From JBGPBY01 sp041481485 (GTDB lineage: Bacteria; Acidobacteriota; Terriglobia; 20CM-2-55-15): DNA of 17,584 bases. The DNA lies in contig JBGPBY010000102.1 of NCBI GenBank assembly GCA_041481485.1, positions 1 through 17,584 on the forward strand. The letters run 5' to 3'. The notes beneath the pieces were generated by a model. It saw only the letters and a list, made by a program, of their open reading frames with translations, did not search any database and was not told the DNA's origin. Position numbers and translations under genes: made by a program. Below, piece by piece: positions 5,756-13,222 of the stretch. Position 1 is the first letter of the stretch. Each line of letters opens with the position of its first letter.

Positions 5756-8116
5756 ATGAGCCGCAGTGGAAGTCGAGTCGTAATTATCGGAGCGTTGCTG
5801 GCCGCCGCGGCCGCCATTGCCGGTTCGCCGCAGGCCCAGCGGTCCGCCGTGCCGGGAATGGTCATTGACCAGTATTGCGTCAACTGTCACAACTCCGATG
5901 ACAAGGTAGCGGGTCTTGTTCTGAATCCTGCCGATTTATCGCGCGTTTCCGCAAAGCCGGAACTCTGGGAGAAAGTGATACAGAAACTTCGCTCCGGTTC
6001 CATGCCTCCGGCGGGTTCACCCCGGCCCGATGCGAAAACTTACGATACCGTGGCCGCCTATCTCGAAACAGAACTCGATCGTAACGCGACGGCAAAACCC
6101 AGTCCCGGTGTGTTGCCCCTGCTTCACCGCATGAGCCGGACCGAGTACCGCAATTCGATTCGCGACCTGCTGGCCGTCGACGAACTTCCGAGAGAAATGG
6201 ATTACAGCATCCTCCTGCCGGCAGACAACATCAGCAGCGGTTTCGACAATATCGCGGATCTGCTTTTTGTTTCGCCTGCAACGATGGAGCGCTACCTCGA
6301 TGCCGCGCGCAAGATCAGCCGTCTCGCTGTCGGCGATCTCGAAGCGCCCATGATGGTGAACATTCACAAGCTGGGTCCAGAAGAATTGCAGGATGCTCGT
6401 GTGGATGAGCTTCCATTTGGGACCCGCGGCGGTCTGGCGATTCGCAGCTACTTCCCCGTCGATGGAGAGTACGAAGTCGCGTTTGACCTTTCCGGCACTG
6501 CACGGGACGCCACACAGGTCGAAATTTCGGTCGACGGCGAGCGTATGCTACTCATCAGCCTCGGCGGTGCCGCAGCTGGGGGTGCACGCGGCGGACGCGG
6601 CGGAAGAGGTGGTGCGGCGGCCACGGGTTATCGCGTTCCGGTGAAGGCAGGGGAACGCCTGATCGGTGTGACCTTCTTAGAACACAACCAGGCCCAGGAC
6701 GAAGAAACCCTTCGGCCCAGGTTACGAAGCCGCGGCACACAGCAGCCGTCCTTCGCCAGCATTACGATCAGTGGTCCATACAATGTAACGGGGCCGGGCG
6801 ATACCGCAGCGCGAAAGCGGCTTTTTGTATGCCGTCCTCCGTCCGGTGCGTCGCGCGAGACCGAACTCGGCTGTGCAAGACAAATCCTGACAACGCTGAC
6901 ACGCCGCGCCTACCGTCGGCCTCCGACATCTGCCGATGTGGACCGTCTGGTTCCGTTCTTCACGGCGGGCCGCATGGAAGGCGGGTTCGATCTGGGAATC
7001 CAGAGAGCGCTGGAGCGTGTGTTGGTGAGTCCGCAATTCCTGTTTCGCATCGAAACCGAGCCGTCCAACGCCGCGGCGGGATCGGCATACCGGATAAACG
7101 ACCTCGAGCTGGCATCCCGCCTGTCCTTCTTTATATGGAGCAGCATTCCCGACGATGAATTGCTGGATGCCGCCATTGCCGGCAAATTGAAAAATACGGC
7201 GGTACTCGAGCAGCAGACGCGCCGCATGCTGGCGGATCCTCGCGCAGAGGCTTTGGTGAACAACTTCGCGGCTCAGTGGCTATATCTGCGCGACATCGAC
7301 GCCAAGGTTCCGGACGAAATTCTTTTTCCGGATTTCGATGAGACACTGCGTTCCGCTCTTTACCGGGAAACAGAGCTCTTCCTCGGCAGTATTCTCAGAG
7401 AAAACCGCAGCGTGATGGATCTGCTCACGGCGAACTACACGTTTTTGAACGAACGTCTCGCGAAACACTACGGGATTCCCAATATCCAGGGCAGCTATTT
7501 CCGCCGCGTGATATTTCCTGCGGACAGTCCGCGGGGTGGATTGCTCAGTCAGGGAAGCATCCTGTCGGTGACCTCTTACGCGACGCGAACGTCTGCAGTT
7601 TTGCGCGGGAAATGGGTTCTTGAAAATCTGCTGGGCTCGCCGCCGCCTCCGCCTCCGGCAAATGTACCCGCACTCAAAACCGAAGGCGCCGTTCCCGGTA
7701 AACCTCTGACGATGCGTGAAGCAATGGTCCAGCACCGCGCCGATCCTGCGTGCGCGGGATGCCACGCGCGCATGGATCCCATCGGTTTCTCGATGGAGAA
7801 CTTTGATGCGCTGGGGCGGTGGCGGGAGAGGGATTCGGGGTCGGCGATCGATGCGTCCGGCGTGCTGCCCGACGGCACACGATTTGACGGCGTGCCGGGA
7901 CTTCGGAAAGTCATCGTTGAACATTCGAACGAGTTTGTTTCCACGCTGACCGGCAAGCTCCTGATGTATGCTTTGGGTCGAAACCTGCAGTATTACGATG
8001 CGCCCGCAGTCCGCCAGATCGTGCGGGGATCTGGAAACGAAAAGTACACCTTTGCGTCGCTGGTGGTGGGGATCGTCAAGAGCGTTCCGTTTCAAATGAG
8101 AGAAGCGCACAAGTAA
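5756..8116 (+). CDS. DUF1587/1592/1588/1585/1595 multi-domain c-type cytochrome
   Basis: The 786-residue exported protein has a signal peptide at 1-28 (VVIIGALLAAAAAIAGS). It continues with a cytochrome c domain holding Cys41-x-x-Cys44-His45 and a likely distal ligand Met83 in GSMPP. Then come DUF1587 (about 123 on; HRMSRTEYRNSIRDLL), a beta-rich, carbohydrate-binding-like section (about 210-345) broken by a Gly/Arg-rich insert near 268-290, DUF1595 (about 373 on; TLTRRAYRRP), DUF1592 (about 445 on; ASRLSFFIWSSIPDDELLD), DUF1588 with a second heme motif Cys666-x-x-Cys669-His670, and DUF1585 (about 727 on; LLMYALGRNL). This is the architecture first noted in planctomycetes and common in Acidobacteriota; its reaction is not established. 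The start is set by the signal peptide, although only a weak AAAGAA precedes it. The DUF1552 gene follows at once. Two hemes suggest periplasmic electron transfer. Confidence 0.92.
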   Translation: MSRSGSRVVIIGALLAAAAAIAGSPQAQRSAVPGMVIDQYCVNCHNSDDKVAGLVLNPADLSRVSAKPELWEKVIQKLRSGSMPPAGSPRPDAKTYDTVAAYLETELDRNATAKPSPGVLPLLHRMSRTEYRNSIRDLLAVDELPREMDYSILLPADNISSGFDNIADLLFVSPATMERYLDAARKISRLAVGDLEAPMMVNIHKLGPEELQDARVDELPFGTRGGLAIRSYFPVDGEYEVAFDLSGTARDATQVEISVDGERMLLISLGGAAAGGARGGRGGRGGAAATGYRVPVKAGERLIGVTFLEHNQAQDEETLRPRLRSRGTQQPSFASITISGPYNVTGPGDTAARKRLFVCRPPSGASRETELGCARQILTTLTRRAYRRPPTSADVDRLVPFFTAGRMEGGFDLGIQRALERVLVSPQFLFRIETEPSNAAAGSAYRINDLELASRLSFFIWSSIPDDELLDAAIAGKLKNTAVLEQQTRRMLADPRAEALVNNFAAQWLYLRDIDAKVPDEILFPDFDETLRSALYRETELFLGSILRENRSVMDLLTANYTFLNERLAKHYGIPNIQGSYFRRVIFPADSPRGGLLSQGSILSVTSYATRTSAVLRGKWVLENLLGSPPPPPPANVPALKTEGAVPGKPLTMREAMVQHRADPACAGCHARMDPIGFSMENFDALGRWRERDSGSAIDASGVLPDGTRFDGVPGLRKVIVEHSNEFVSTLTGKLLMYALGRNLQYYDAPAVRQIVRGSGNEKYTFASLVVGIVKSVPFQMREAHK

Positions 8117-8127
8117 GGAGACGCCCA

Positions 8128-9453
8128 ATGTTCATTACGAAAAAAGCACTGTCCCGGCGAACTTTTCTTCGCGGCGCCGGTGTGGCTGTAGCATTGCCGT
8201 TTCTGGATTCGATGGTGCCGGCGCTCTCGTCGCAGTCGCTGAAATCCACGCCACGCCTGGGTTTCATTTATTTTGCCAACGGAGTCATTCTGGATCAGTG
8301 GAAACCGAAGACCGTTGGTGCAGGATTTGAACTCAGCCCATCGTTGAAGCCTCTCGAGCCGGTGAAAAGCCAGCTCAACCTGATCAGCGGACTGGCCCAT
8401 CTGCAGGCCGACACGTTTGGCGATGGAACCGGAGATCATCCCCGCGCTTCTGCCGCATGGCTCACCGGCGTTCACGCTTACGATCGAACGCAGCCCGGCG
8501 TTGAAGTGCGGTTGGCCACTACCGCCGATCAGATCGCAGCGCGCGTGATTGGCAAGGGTACGCAGATTCCGTCGCTCGAAATGACCGTGGATTTTCCGAC
8601 TCAGGGAGCGTGCGATTCCGGAGATTGTTTTTATGTGAACACGATTTCCTGGCGCAATGAAACAACTCCTAACCCTGCAGAAACGCACCCACGAGTGGTC
8701 TTCGAGCGGCTATTCGGAGATGGAGGAAGTTCGGCTCAGCGTTTGTCGCGGTTGAAAAACACGGGAAGCATCCTGGATTCCGTTTCCGAAGAAGTCATGT
8801 CTTTGTCGAAAACTCTTGGCCGAGGCGACCGGACGAAACTGAACGAATACATGGATTCGGTGCGCGAAATCGAACAGCGCATTCAGGGCGCCGAGTCCCA
8901 TGGGACGCATTCCATTGATCTGCCGGACCGTCCGATGGATGTGCCGGATTCCTTCGACGAATACACCAAGCTGATGCTGGATCTGACTGCACTGGGTTTT
9001 CAGGCCGATGTCACCCGCGTCTTTACGATGATTTTTGCGAGGGAACTTAGCTCGCGGACGTTCGCGAGTATCGGAGTGCCCGATCAGCATCACGGCGTAT
9101 CGCACCATCGCAACGATCCCGGATTGATTGCGAAGAAGGCGAAGATTGACGTCTATCATGTACAGCTGCTCAGCCATTTCCTGTCCCGCCTGCAGGCAAC
9201 GCCGGATGGCGATGGCTCTCTGCTCGACCACAGTCTCATTCTGTATGGCGGTGGAATGGGAGACGGCAATCTGCATCGCCACTTCGACCTGCCGACTTTA
9301 TTAGCAGGGAATCTGGGCGGGAAGTTCAAGACCGGAACTCATTACGCATTTCCAGACAACACGCCGATGACAAACCTGCTGCTTACGATTCTCGATCGGG
9401 CAGGCGTTCACATTGACAAACTCGGAGACAGCACGGCCCCGTTGAGTTTGTAG
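8128..9453 (+). CDS. Tat-exported DUF1552 protein
   Basis: The 441-residue DUF1552 protein begins with a clear twin-arginine signal (SRRTFLRG, Arg10-Arg11) and a hydrophobic stretch (VAVALPFLDSM), so it is folded in the cytoplasm and exported by Tat, often a sign of a bound cofactor or metal. Family-typical segments include FIYFANGVILDQWKP, LNLISGLAH, DHPRASAAWLTG and DHSLILYGGGMGDGNLH. Conserved His and Asp residues in these stretches (for example VPDQHHGVSHH) could bind metal. AAGGAG overlaps the upstream stop codon and lies seven bases before the ATG, so it is co-translated with the DUF1592 gene. The two families are routine partners, but their joint activity is not known. Length is normal. 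Confidence 0.92.
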   Translation: MFITKKALSRRTFLRGAGVAVALPFLDSMVPALSSQSLKSTPRLGFIYFANGVILDQWKPKTVGAGFELSPSLKPLEPVKSQLNLISGLAHLQADTFGDGTGDHPRASAAWLTGVHAYDRTQPGVEVRLATTADQIAARVIGKGTQIPSLEMTVDFPTQGACDSGDCFYVNTISWRNETTPNPAETHPRVVFERLFGDGGSSAQRLSRLKNTGSILDSVSEEVMSLSKTLGRGDRTKLNEYMDSVREIEQRIQGAESHGTHSIDLPDRPMDVPDSFDEYTKLMLDLTALGFQADVTRVFTMIFARELSSRTFASIGVPDQHHGVSHHRNDPGLIAKKAKIDVYHVQLLSHFLSRLQATPDGDGSLLDHSLILYGGGMGDGNLHRHFDLPTLLAGNLGGKFKTGTHYAFPDNTPMTNLLLTILDRAGVHIDKLGDSTAPLSL

Positions 9454-9454
9454 T

Positions 9455-9544
9455 TCCGCCAGTCACGTTCCCAGCCGTGCGAGCGCTGGCCCATCGCGCC
9501 ACCTTGTTCCCCTACTTGGCGGAAAACTGACTGCAGGGGAGTCG
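9455..9544. repeat. Degenerate flank of the composite repeat
   Basis: The sequence right after the DUF1552 stop has ACGTTCCCAGCCGTGCGAGCG (9464 on), which resembles the outer end of the inverted repeat arms at 9545 and 9843, plus an imperfect inverted pair TTCCGCCAGT (9454) and ACTTGGCGGAA (9514 on). It may be an older, decayed copy of the same element. The similarity is short. Confidence 0.35.
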
Positions 9545-9843
9545 CGTTCCCAGCAGCGTTAGCGGCGGCAGTCCTTTAGCCCCCGGCGTGAGCCGGGGGT
9601 AAAGAATTACAATACGACACAGAGTGCCGTAGGCACGACAGATCTAGATCGGAATGGTCTCAGTACGTTCATGCCTCTGTTAGCGGCCAAGTCATGAGTT
9701 GTTCGGGCTCCGAAAAACAGATGTGGAGAGTAGCGAAGTCATAGATCTGTCGTGCCTACGGCACTCTGTGTGGTGTTGTGATTCTCTACCCCCGGCTCAC
9801 GCCGGGGGCTAAGGGACTGCCGCCGCTATCGCGGCTGGGAACG
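9545..9843. repeat. Composite inverted repeat with nested hairpins
   Basis: Arms of exactly 101 bases, 9545-9645 and 9743-9843, are reverse complements at 94 of 101 positions with no gaps, around a 97-base unique centre without a reading frame of note. Each arm contains an 8-bp GC-rich hairpin with a GTGA loop (9580-9587 with 9592-9599 in the left arm) and a 5-bp hairpin with a GTA loop (9624-9628 with 9632-9636), plus a weaker hairpin at the outer end. It lies between two convergent genes, a usual place for REP-like elements, and may end transcription from both sides. There is no transposase. A relative with compensating changes lies at the right end of the window. Confidence 0.88.
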
Positions 9844-9874
9844 TCAAATCGATTCTTCCCGAAGGAACGGACAG

Positions 9875-10630
9875 TCACCCACGCCCGATGAACGGCATCT
9901 TCGTCGCCATGACCGTCATGAATTGTACATTGGCTTCGAGCGGAAGGCTGGCCATATACACCACCGCATCTGCCACATGACGCACATCCATTCGCGGTTC
10001 CACCATGCGTGCGCCGCCGGGCTGTTCAATCCCTTCAGCCATGCGCGCAGTCAATTCCGTCGCGGCATTCCCGATATCGATTTGGCCGCAGGCGATGTCA
10101 TATTTGCGGCAGTCGAGGGAAATACTTTTTGTCAGTCCCGTGATTGCGTGTTTCGTCGCGGTGTATGCGCAGGAGTTCGGGCGCGGCGCATGTGCGGAAA
10201 TCGAGCCGTTGTTGATAATGCGTCCGCCGCGTGGCGTTTGCGCTTTCATGATTTTGATGGCTTCCTGCGCGCAGAGAAATGCACCGGTGAGATTCGTATC
10301 CACCACGTTGTTCCACTGTTCGAGAGAAAGTTCTTCCAGCGGGATTGCGGGTGTTCCGAGACCGGCGTTATTGAAAAGCAGATCCAGCCTTCCGAATGTG
10401 GTTAGAGTTCTGGCAAACAGCGATCTCACCTGGTCGGGCCTGCGGACGTCTGCCGGGATGACAATGGTTCGGCCATCGTGCGAACTCGCTTGAGCCACTG
10501 TTTCTTCCAGTTTGTCGACCCGGCGGCCGGTCAAAGCCACGGAATATCCGTGTTGGAGCAGAGCTAGACTCACCGCGCGTCCAATTCCCGTTCCGGCTCC
10601 CGTGACGATCGCAATTTTCCCCGATGGCAT
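9875..10630 (-). CDS. Short-chain dehydrogenase/reductase (SDR)
   Basis: The 251-residue classical SDR has the Rossmann motif TGAGTGIG (10-17), NNAG (87-90), the Asn114 region (VVDTNLTGA), the catalytic Ser143, and Tyr156-x3-Lys160 (YTATK). These predict NAD(P)-dependent oxidation or reduction of an alcohol or carbonyl. Arg36-Arg37 after the second strand (TGRR) favours NADP(H), which is inferred. The substrate is unknown. The start at 10630 begins the conserved fold directly; a GTG three codons upstream is possible, and longer extensions run into the next gene. It is the last gene of a leftward cluster, 31 bases after the pseudouridine synthase. Confidence 0.9.
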   Translation of the reverse strand: MPSGKIAIVTGAGTGIGRAVSLALLQHGYSVALTGRRVDKLEETVAQASSHDGRTIVIPADVRRPDQVRSLFARTLTTFGRLDLLFNNAGLGTPAIPLEELSLEQWNNVVDTNLTGAFLCAQEAIKIMKAQTPRGGRIINNGSISAHAPRPNSCAYTATKHAITGLTKSISLDCRKYDIACGQIDIGNAATELTARMAEGIEQPGGARMVEPRMDVRHVADAVVYMASLPLEANVQFMTVMATKMPFIGRG

Positions 10631-10661
10631 GCCTGACACGATAACTCGAATCCAAAGCGTG

Positions 10662-11621
10662 TCACGATCGAATGCGATCGTGGCAGTGCTGAAAATCGCC
10701 AGGTAGCGGGCTCTTGATCGATACCTCACTTTTCGTGATTGGGTGCGCAAAGACCAATTGTGCGGCGTGCAACATCAGGCGAGGCGCCAGAAGTCTTATC
10801 ATTTTCGGGCCATAAAGATCATCTCCCAGAATCGACAATCCGTTTTCTGCAAGGTGTACTCGAATCTGATGGGTCCGTCCGGTTTTCGGAATTGCTTCGA
10901 TCCAGTTTCCCTTGGGGTACGCCGCGATGACCCGGAAGGTGGTTTCAGCGAATGCCCCATCGGACTCGACGGCGCCATACCTGGACGGTTTGGATTTCAT
11001 CGAGATCTTTCCCAAATAATTCTTGATGGTCCAATGATTTTTGAGTCTGCCCCGCGAAGCCGTCAGCGCCTGATAAATCTTGACTGCCTGATGTTTGGAA
11101 AATATCTCCGCCACCGCGGCATTCACACGGCGGGACTTGGTGAACAGCACTATTCCTGACGTATCGCGATCCAAACGATGATGAACCCCGATGTAAGGCT
11201 CTTCCAGTCCGTCTCGACGCGACAGGAATTTGCGGAGCGCGCCGAGGAGATTGTCACGGGCTTCGTCCACCGTCGGTTGGGAAGGAAGGCCCGGAGGTTT
11301 GTCGATGACAATCAGATCTTCGTCTTCAAACAGGATTCGGTCCGCAGTGAGTTCGAACGGTTTGTCGCGTGTGACCGAATCTTCAAAGAGCTTTGAGCAA
11401 TCGATAAACGCTTCGATGATCGATCCGGGAATCACGACGCTCGCCGCGTTCCTCACTGGCCGTCCATTGATATGAACGGCACCCGCCATGACCAGTTTTC
11501 TTCCCTTTGCTTTGGAGAGTGAGCGTCCCAGCATGCCCGGCAGCCAGCCGGCCAGAACCTGGTCCAGGCGCTGTGCATCGTCGGAGCTGTTTGCAATGAG
11601 TTTCAGTCTCGTGATGGGCAT
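10662..11621 (-). CDS. RluA-family RNA pseudouridine synthase
   Basis: This 319-residue enzyme converts specific uridines in rRNA or tRNA to pseudouridine. An S4 RNA-binding domain lies at about 18-72 (RLDQVLAGWL, then VMAGAVHINGRPV). The catalytic motif HHRLDRDTSG carries the nucleophile Asp151, and TGRTHQIRVHL with GDDLYG marks the C-terminal half of the fold. The length fits RluC/RluD-like members, but which uridine is modified cannot be told. The gene begins six bases after the dehydrogenase stop codon and precedes the SDR by 31 bases, so all three are probably one transcript. No strong Shine-Dalgarno sequence is visible, so translational coupling is likely. It is the only RNA-modification gene here. 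Confidence 0.93.
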   Translation of the reverse strand: MPITRLKLIANSSDDAQRLDQVLAGWLPGMLGRSLSKAKGRKLVMAGAVHINGRPVRNAASVVIPGSIIEAFIDCSKLFEDSVTRDKPFELTADRILFEDEDLIVIDKPPGLPSQPTVDEARDNLLGALRKFLSRRDGLEEPYIGVHHRLDRDTSGIVLFTKSRRVNAAVAEIFSKHQAVKIYQALTASRGRLKNHWTIKNYLGKISMKSKPSRYGAVESDGAFAETTFRVIAAYPKGNWIEAIPKTGRTHQIRVHLAENGLSILGDDLYGPKMIRLLAPRLMLHAAQLVFAHPITKSEVSIKSPLPGDFQHCHDRIRS

Positions 11622-11627
11622 TCATCA

Positions 11628-12635
11628 CTATTGTGTCCCATCACAGTGTGAAAACTTTAATGCGTCATCAACGAGGACGAGGGCGCTCCCGACTTTGTGT
11701 CCCGTGTCCGCGTAGGCGTGCGCCTGTGCGATTTGAGCGAACGCATACCGCCGGCCGATGACTGTTCTGAGCTTTCTTGATTCGATCAGTTCTTTGAGAA
11801 AGGCAAGGTGGGGGCCCAGGTTTTTTACGGTCGCGCCGGCGAACGGGCCAACGATCTTTGCCGCGCCTGTTATGGATGCCCATAGCCTGCCGGGATTTGG
11901 TATAAAGGGACCGGCAATCAAGACGTAGGTTCCGCCTCGCTTCAGTGCTCTCATGCTGCGCGAGAATCCGCTCTTACCCACTGTGTCGACGATGACATCG
12001 TAAATGCGGCCGGCATGGGAGAAATCGTCCTTCGTGTAGTCGATCACCGCATCTCCGCCGAGCGATTTCACCAGGTCCTGGTTCGTCGGCCCGCAAACGC
12101 CGGTGACGCGGGCGCCAAAATGTTTGGCAAGTTGAACCGCGAATACGCCGACGGCGCCGGATGCGCCATAGATAAGCACGTTTTGCCCGGCCTCGATCTT
12201 CGCCTTTTTCAGAAAGACCAACGCCGTCATGCCGCCGCAGAAAATCGACGCCGCCTCATCCAAACTCATGTTGGCCGGTTTGAGCTCCACCGCGCCGAAT
12301 TCAGGCATGCAGATATATTCGACATGTGTGCCCTTGCCTCGGCCCGGCCAACCGAAGACGAGGTCGTCCACTTTGAAGCGTGAGACGTCCTTGCCGACCT
12401 GAACCACGCGTCCAGAAAACTCCACGCCGGCAATAATGGGCTTTCTCGGTTTTGATAGGCCGATGAAGAGTCGGAAAATGAAGTAGTCTGCTTTCCTGAC
12501 GCGTGAATCTGTCGCGCAGACGGTCGTTGCGTGCACGCGCACCAGGATTTCATTGTCCTTCGGAACGGGCTTGGCGACGTCCTCCAGCTGAACGACGTCT
12601 GGCGGGCCGTATCGCCGATAGACTGCCGCCTTCAT
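11628..12635 (-). CDS. Zinc-less medium-chain dehydrogenase (quinone oxidoreductase-like)
   Basis: The 335-residue member of the medium-chain dehydrogenase superfamily, NADPH:quinone-oxidoreductase-like NAD(P)-dependent alcohol dehydrogenase branch, starts with the GroES-like fold (MKAAVYRRYGPPDVV) and has the nucleotide-binding motif GASGAVG at 157-163. Cys40 and Asp43 (VCATDSRVR) sit where catalytic-zinc enzymes have Cys-x-x-Asp, but the usual Gly-His-Glu is replaced by Gly70-Val71-Glu72, and there is no four-cysteine structural-zinc loop, so catalytic zinc is probably absent. It likely reduces enones or quinones with NADPH; the substrate is unknown. It is the first gene of the leftward cluster with the pseudouridine synthase and SDR. 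The small upstream gene is 124 bases away on the same strand. Confidence 0.9.
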   Translation of the reverse strand: MKAAVYRRYGPPDVVQLEDVAKPVPKDNEILVRVHATTVCATDSRVRKADYFIFRLFIGLSKPRKPIIAGVEFSGRVVQVGKDVSRFKVDDLVFGWPGRGKGTHVEYICMPEFGAVELKPANMSLDEAASIFCGGMTALVFLKKAKIEAGQNVLIYGASGAVGVFAVQLAKHFGARVTGVCGPTNQDLVKSLGGDAVIDYTKDDFSHAGRIYDVIVDTVGKSGFSRSMRALKRGGTYVLIAGPFIPNPGRLWASITGAAKIVGPFAGATVKNLGPHLAFLKELIESRKLRTVIGRRYAFAQIAQAHAYADTGHKVGSALVLVDDALKFSHCDGTQ

Positions 12636-12759
12636 TCTCTGCGGTCCGTCATTTCATAATCACGCTTTCTTTTTCGTGGGTTTCCGTTCAGCAAGCACAA
12701 TACGTGTGAAACGGCCAGGCATTAACAGGTCAGTCAAAGATTACTATTGTCCCTGCATC

Positions 12760-13044
12760 TTATGGCTTTGTCATTTTGATCGGCTTCCATGAATCCAGGT
12801 ACGTGTCACAACTCGGCAACTCCTCGCATGCCCGAGGCATGGCCCGGCACCGGGCTTCTCCCAAAACATGAAGTTTGGCCAGCGTGAGGTTGTCCTCTTC
12901 AAAATGACAGTCAACGATGGCGTTGTCGTCACGAAGGGAGGCGCCCCATTCGTGCTCTCCAGGTTCCTTCCAAAGCCGGAGCTCGATTCCGTAGGCTTGT
13001 AAAGCAAGAGCAAGTTTGGATTCGCGGATCGTCGTGCTTGTCAT
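12760..13044 (-). CDS. Small hypothetical protein
   Basis: I do not recognise this 94-residue protein. The start at 13044 is chosen because GGAGGG lies eight bases upstream; a longer frame to 13086 lacks one. It has no signal peptide or membrane segment. Its first half looks alpha/beta (IRESKLALALQAYGIELRLW), the middle is acidic (CHFEEDN), and four cysteines are spread over the second half, with the pair in CRAMPRAC five residues apart. It might be a small regulatory or metal-binding protein, but nothing proves that. It points the same way as the downstream dehydrogenase cluster and is divergent from the second amidohydrolase. The clean Shine-Dalgarno sequence and lack of a competing gene support that it is real. 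Confidence 0.6.
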   Translation of the reverse strand: MTSTTIRESKLALALQAYGIELRLWKEPGEHEWGASLRDDNAIVDCHFEEDNLTLAKLHVLGEARCRAMPRACEELPSCDTYLDSWKPIKMTKP

Positions 13045-13052
13045 GCAGAGAA

Positions 13053-13058
13053 CCCTCC
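13053..13058 (-). promoter_or_regulatory. RBS fixing the small hypothetical gene start
   Basis: GGAGGG on the minus strand lies eight bases before the ATG at 13044. It decides between this start and the upstream Met at 13086. Confidence 0.6.
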
Positions 13059-13132
13059 ATGGTTCAACTTCGACTGACGAAGGCAATCAATTCTCGGACA
13101 ATGCTAGCAGCGGGACATTCCCTGTCACAACC

Positions 13133-13156
13133 GTCGGATGAGCGAATGAATCCGAC
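13133..13156. promoter_or_regulatory. Inverted repeat in a divergent promoter region
   Basis: GTCGGAT (13133-13139) and ATCCGAC (13150-13156) are a perfect 7-base inverted pair, ten bases apart, in the gap between the leftward small gene and the rightward amidohydrolase. A second pair, TCATT (13166-13170) and AATGA (13177-13181), follows. The spacing of the first is suitable for a dimeric regulator. No regulator is identified. Confidence 0.3.
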
Positions 13157-13210
13157 TGCAGGAAGTCATTCCTGATAATGAGGCGTCTAACCCGCGGAAA
13201 TCAGCTCGAC

Positions 13211-13215
13211 AGGAG
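13211..13215 (+). promoter_or_regulatory. RBS fixing the second amidohydrolase start
   Basis: AGGAG lies seven bases before the ATG at 13223, which begins a signal-peptide-like stretch. It argues against the longer frame opening at 13178. Confidence 0.65.
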
Positions 13216-13222
13216 AACCAGT

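Noticed and set aside
7280..8128. 282-codon leftward open frame inside the DUF1592 gene
   Set aside because: It is antisense to conserved DUF1592/1588/1585 domains and has no recognisable content.
9545..9843. CRISPR array or insertion sequence
   Set aside because: There are only two arms in inverted, not direct, order, with no regular spacers and no transposase frame between them.
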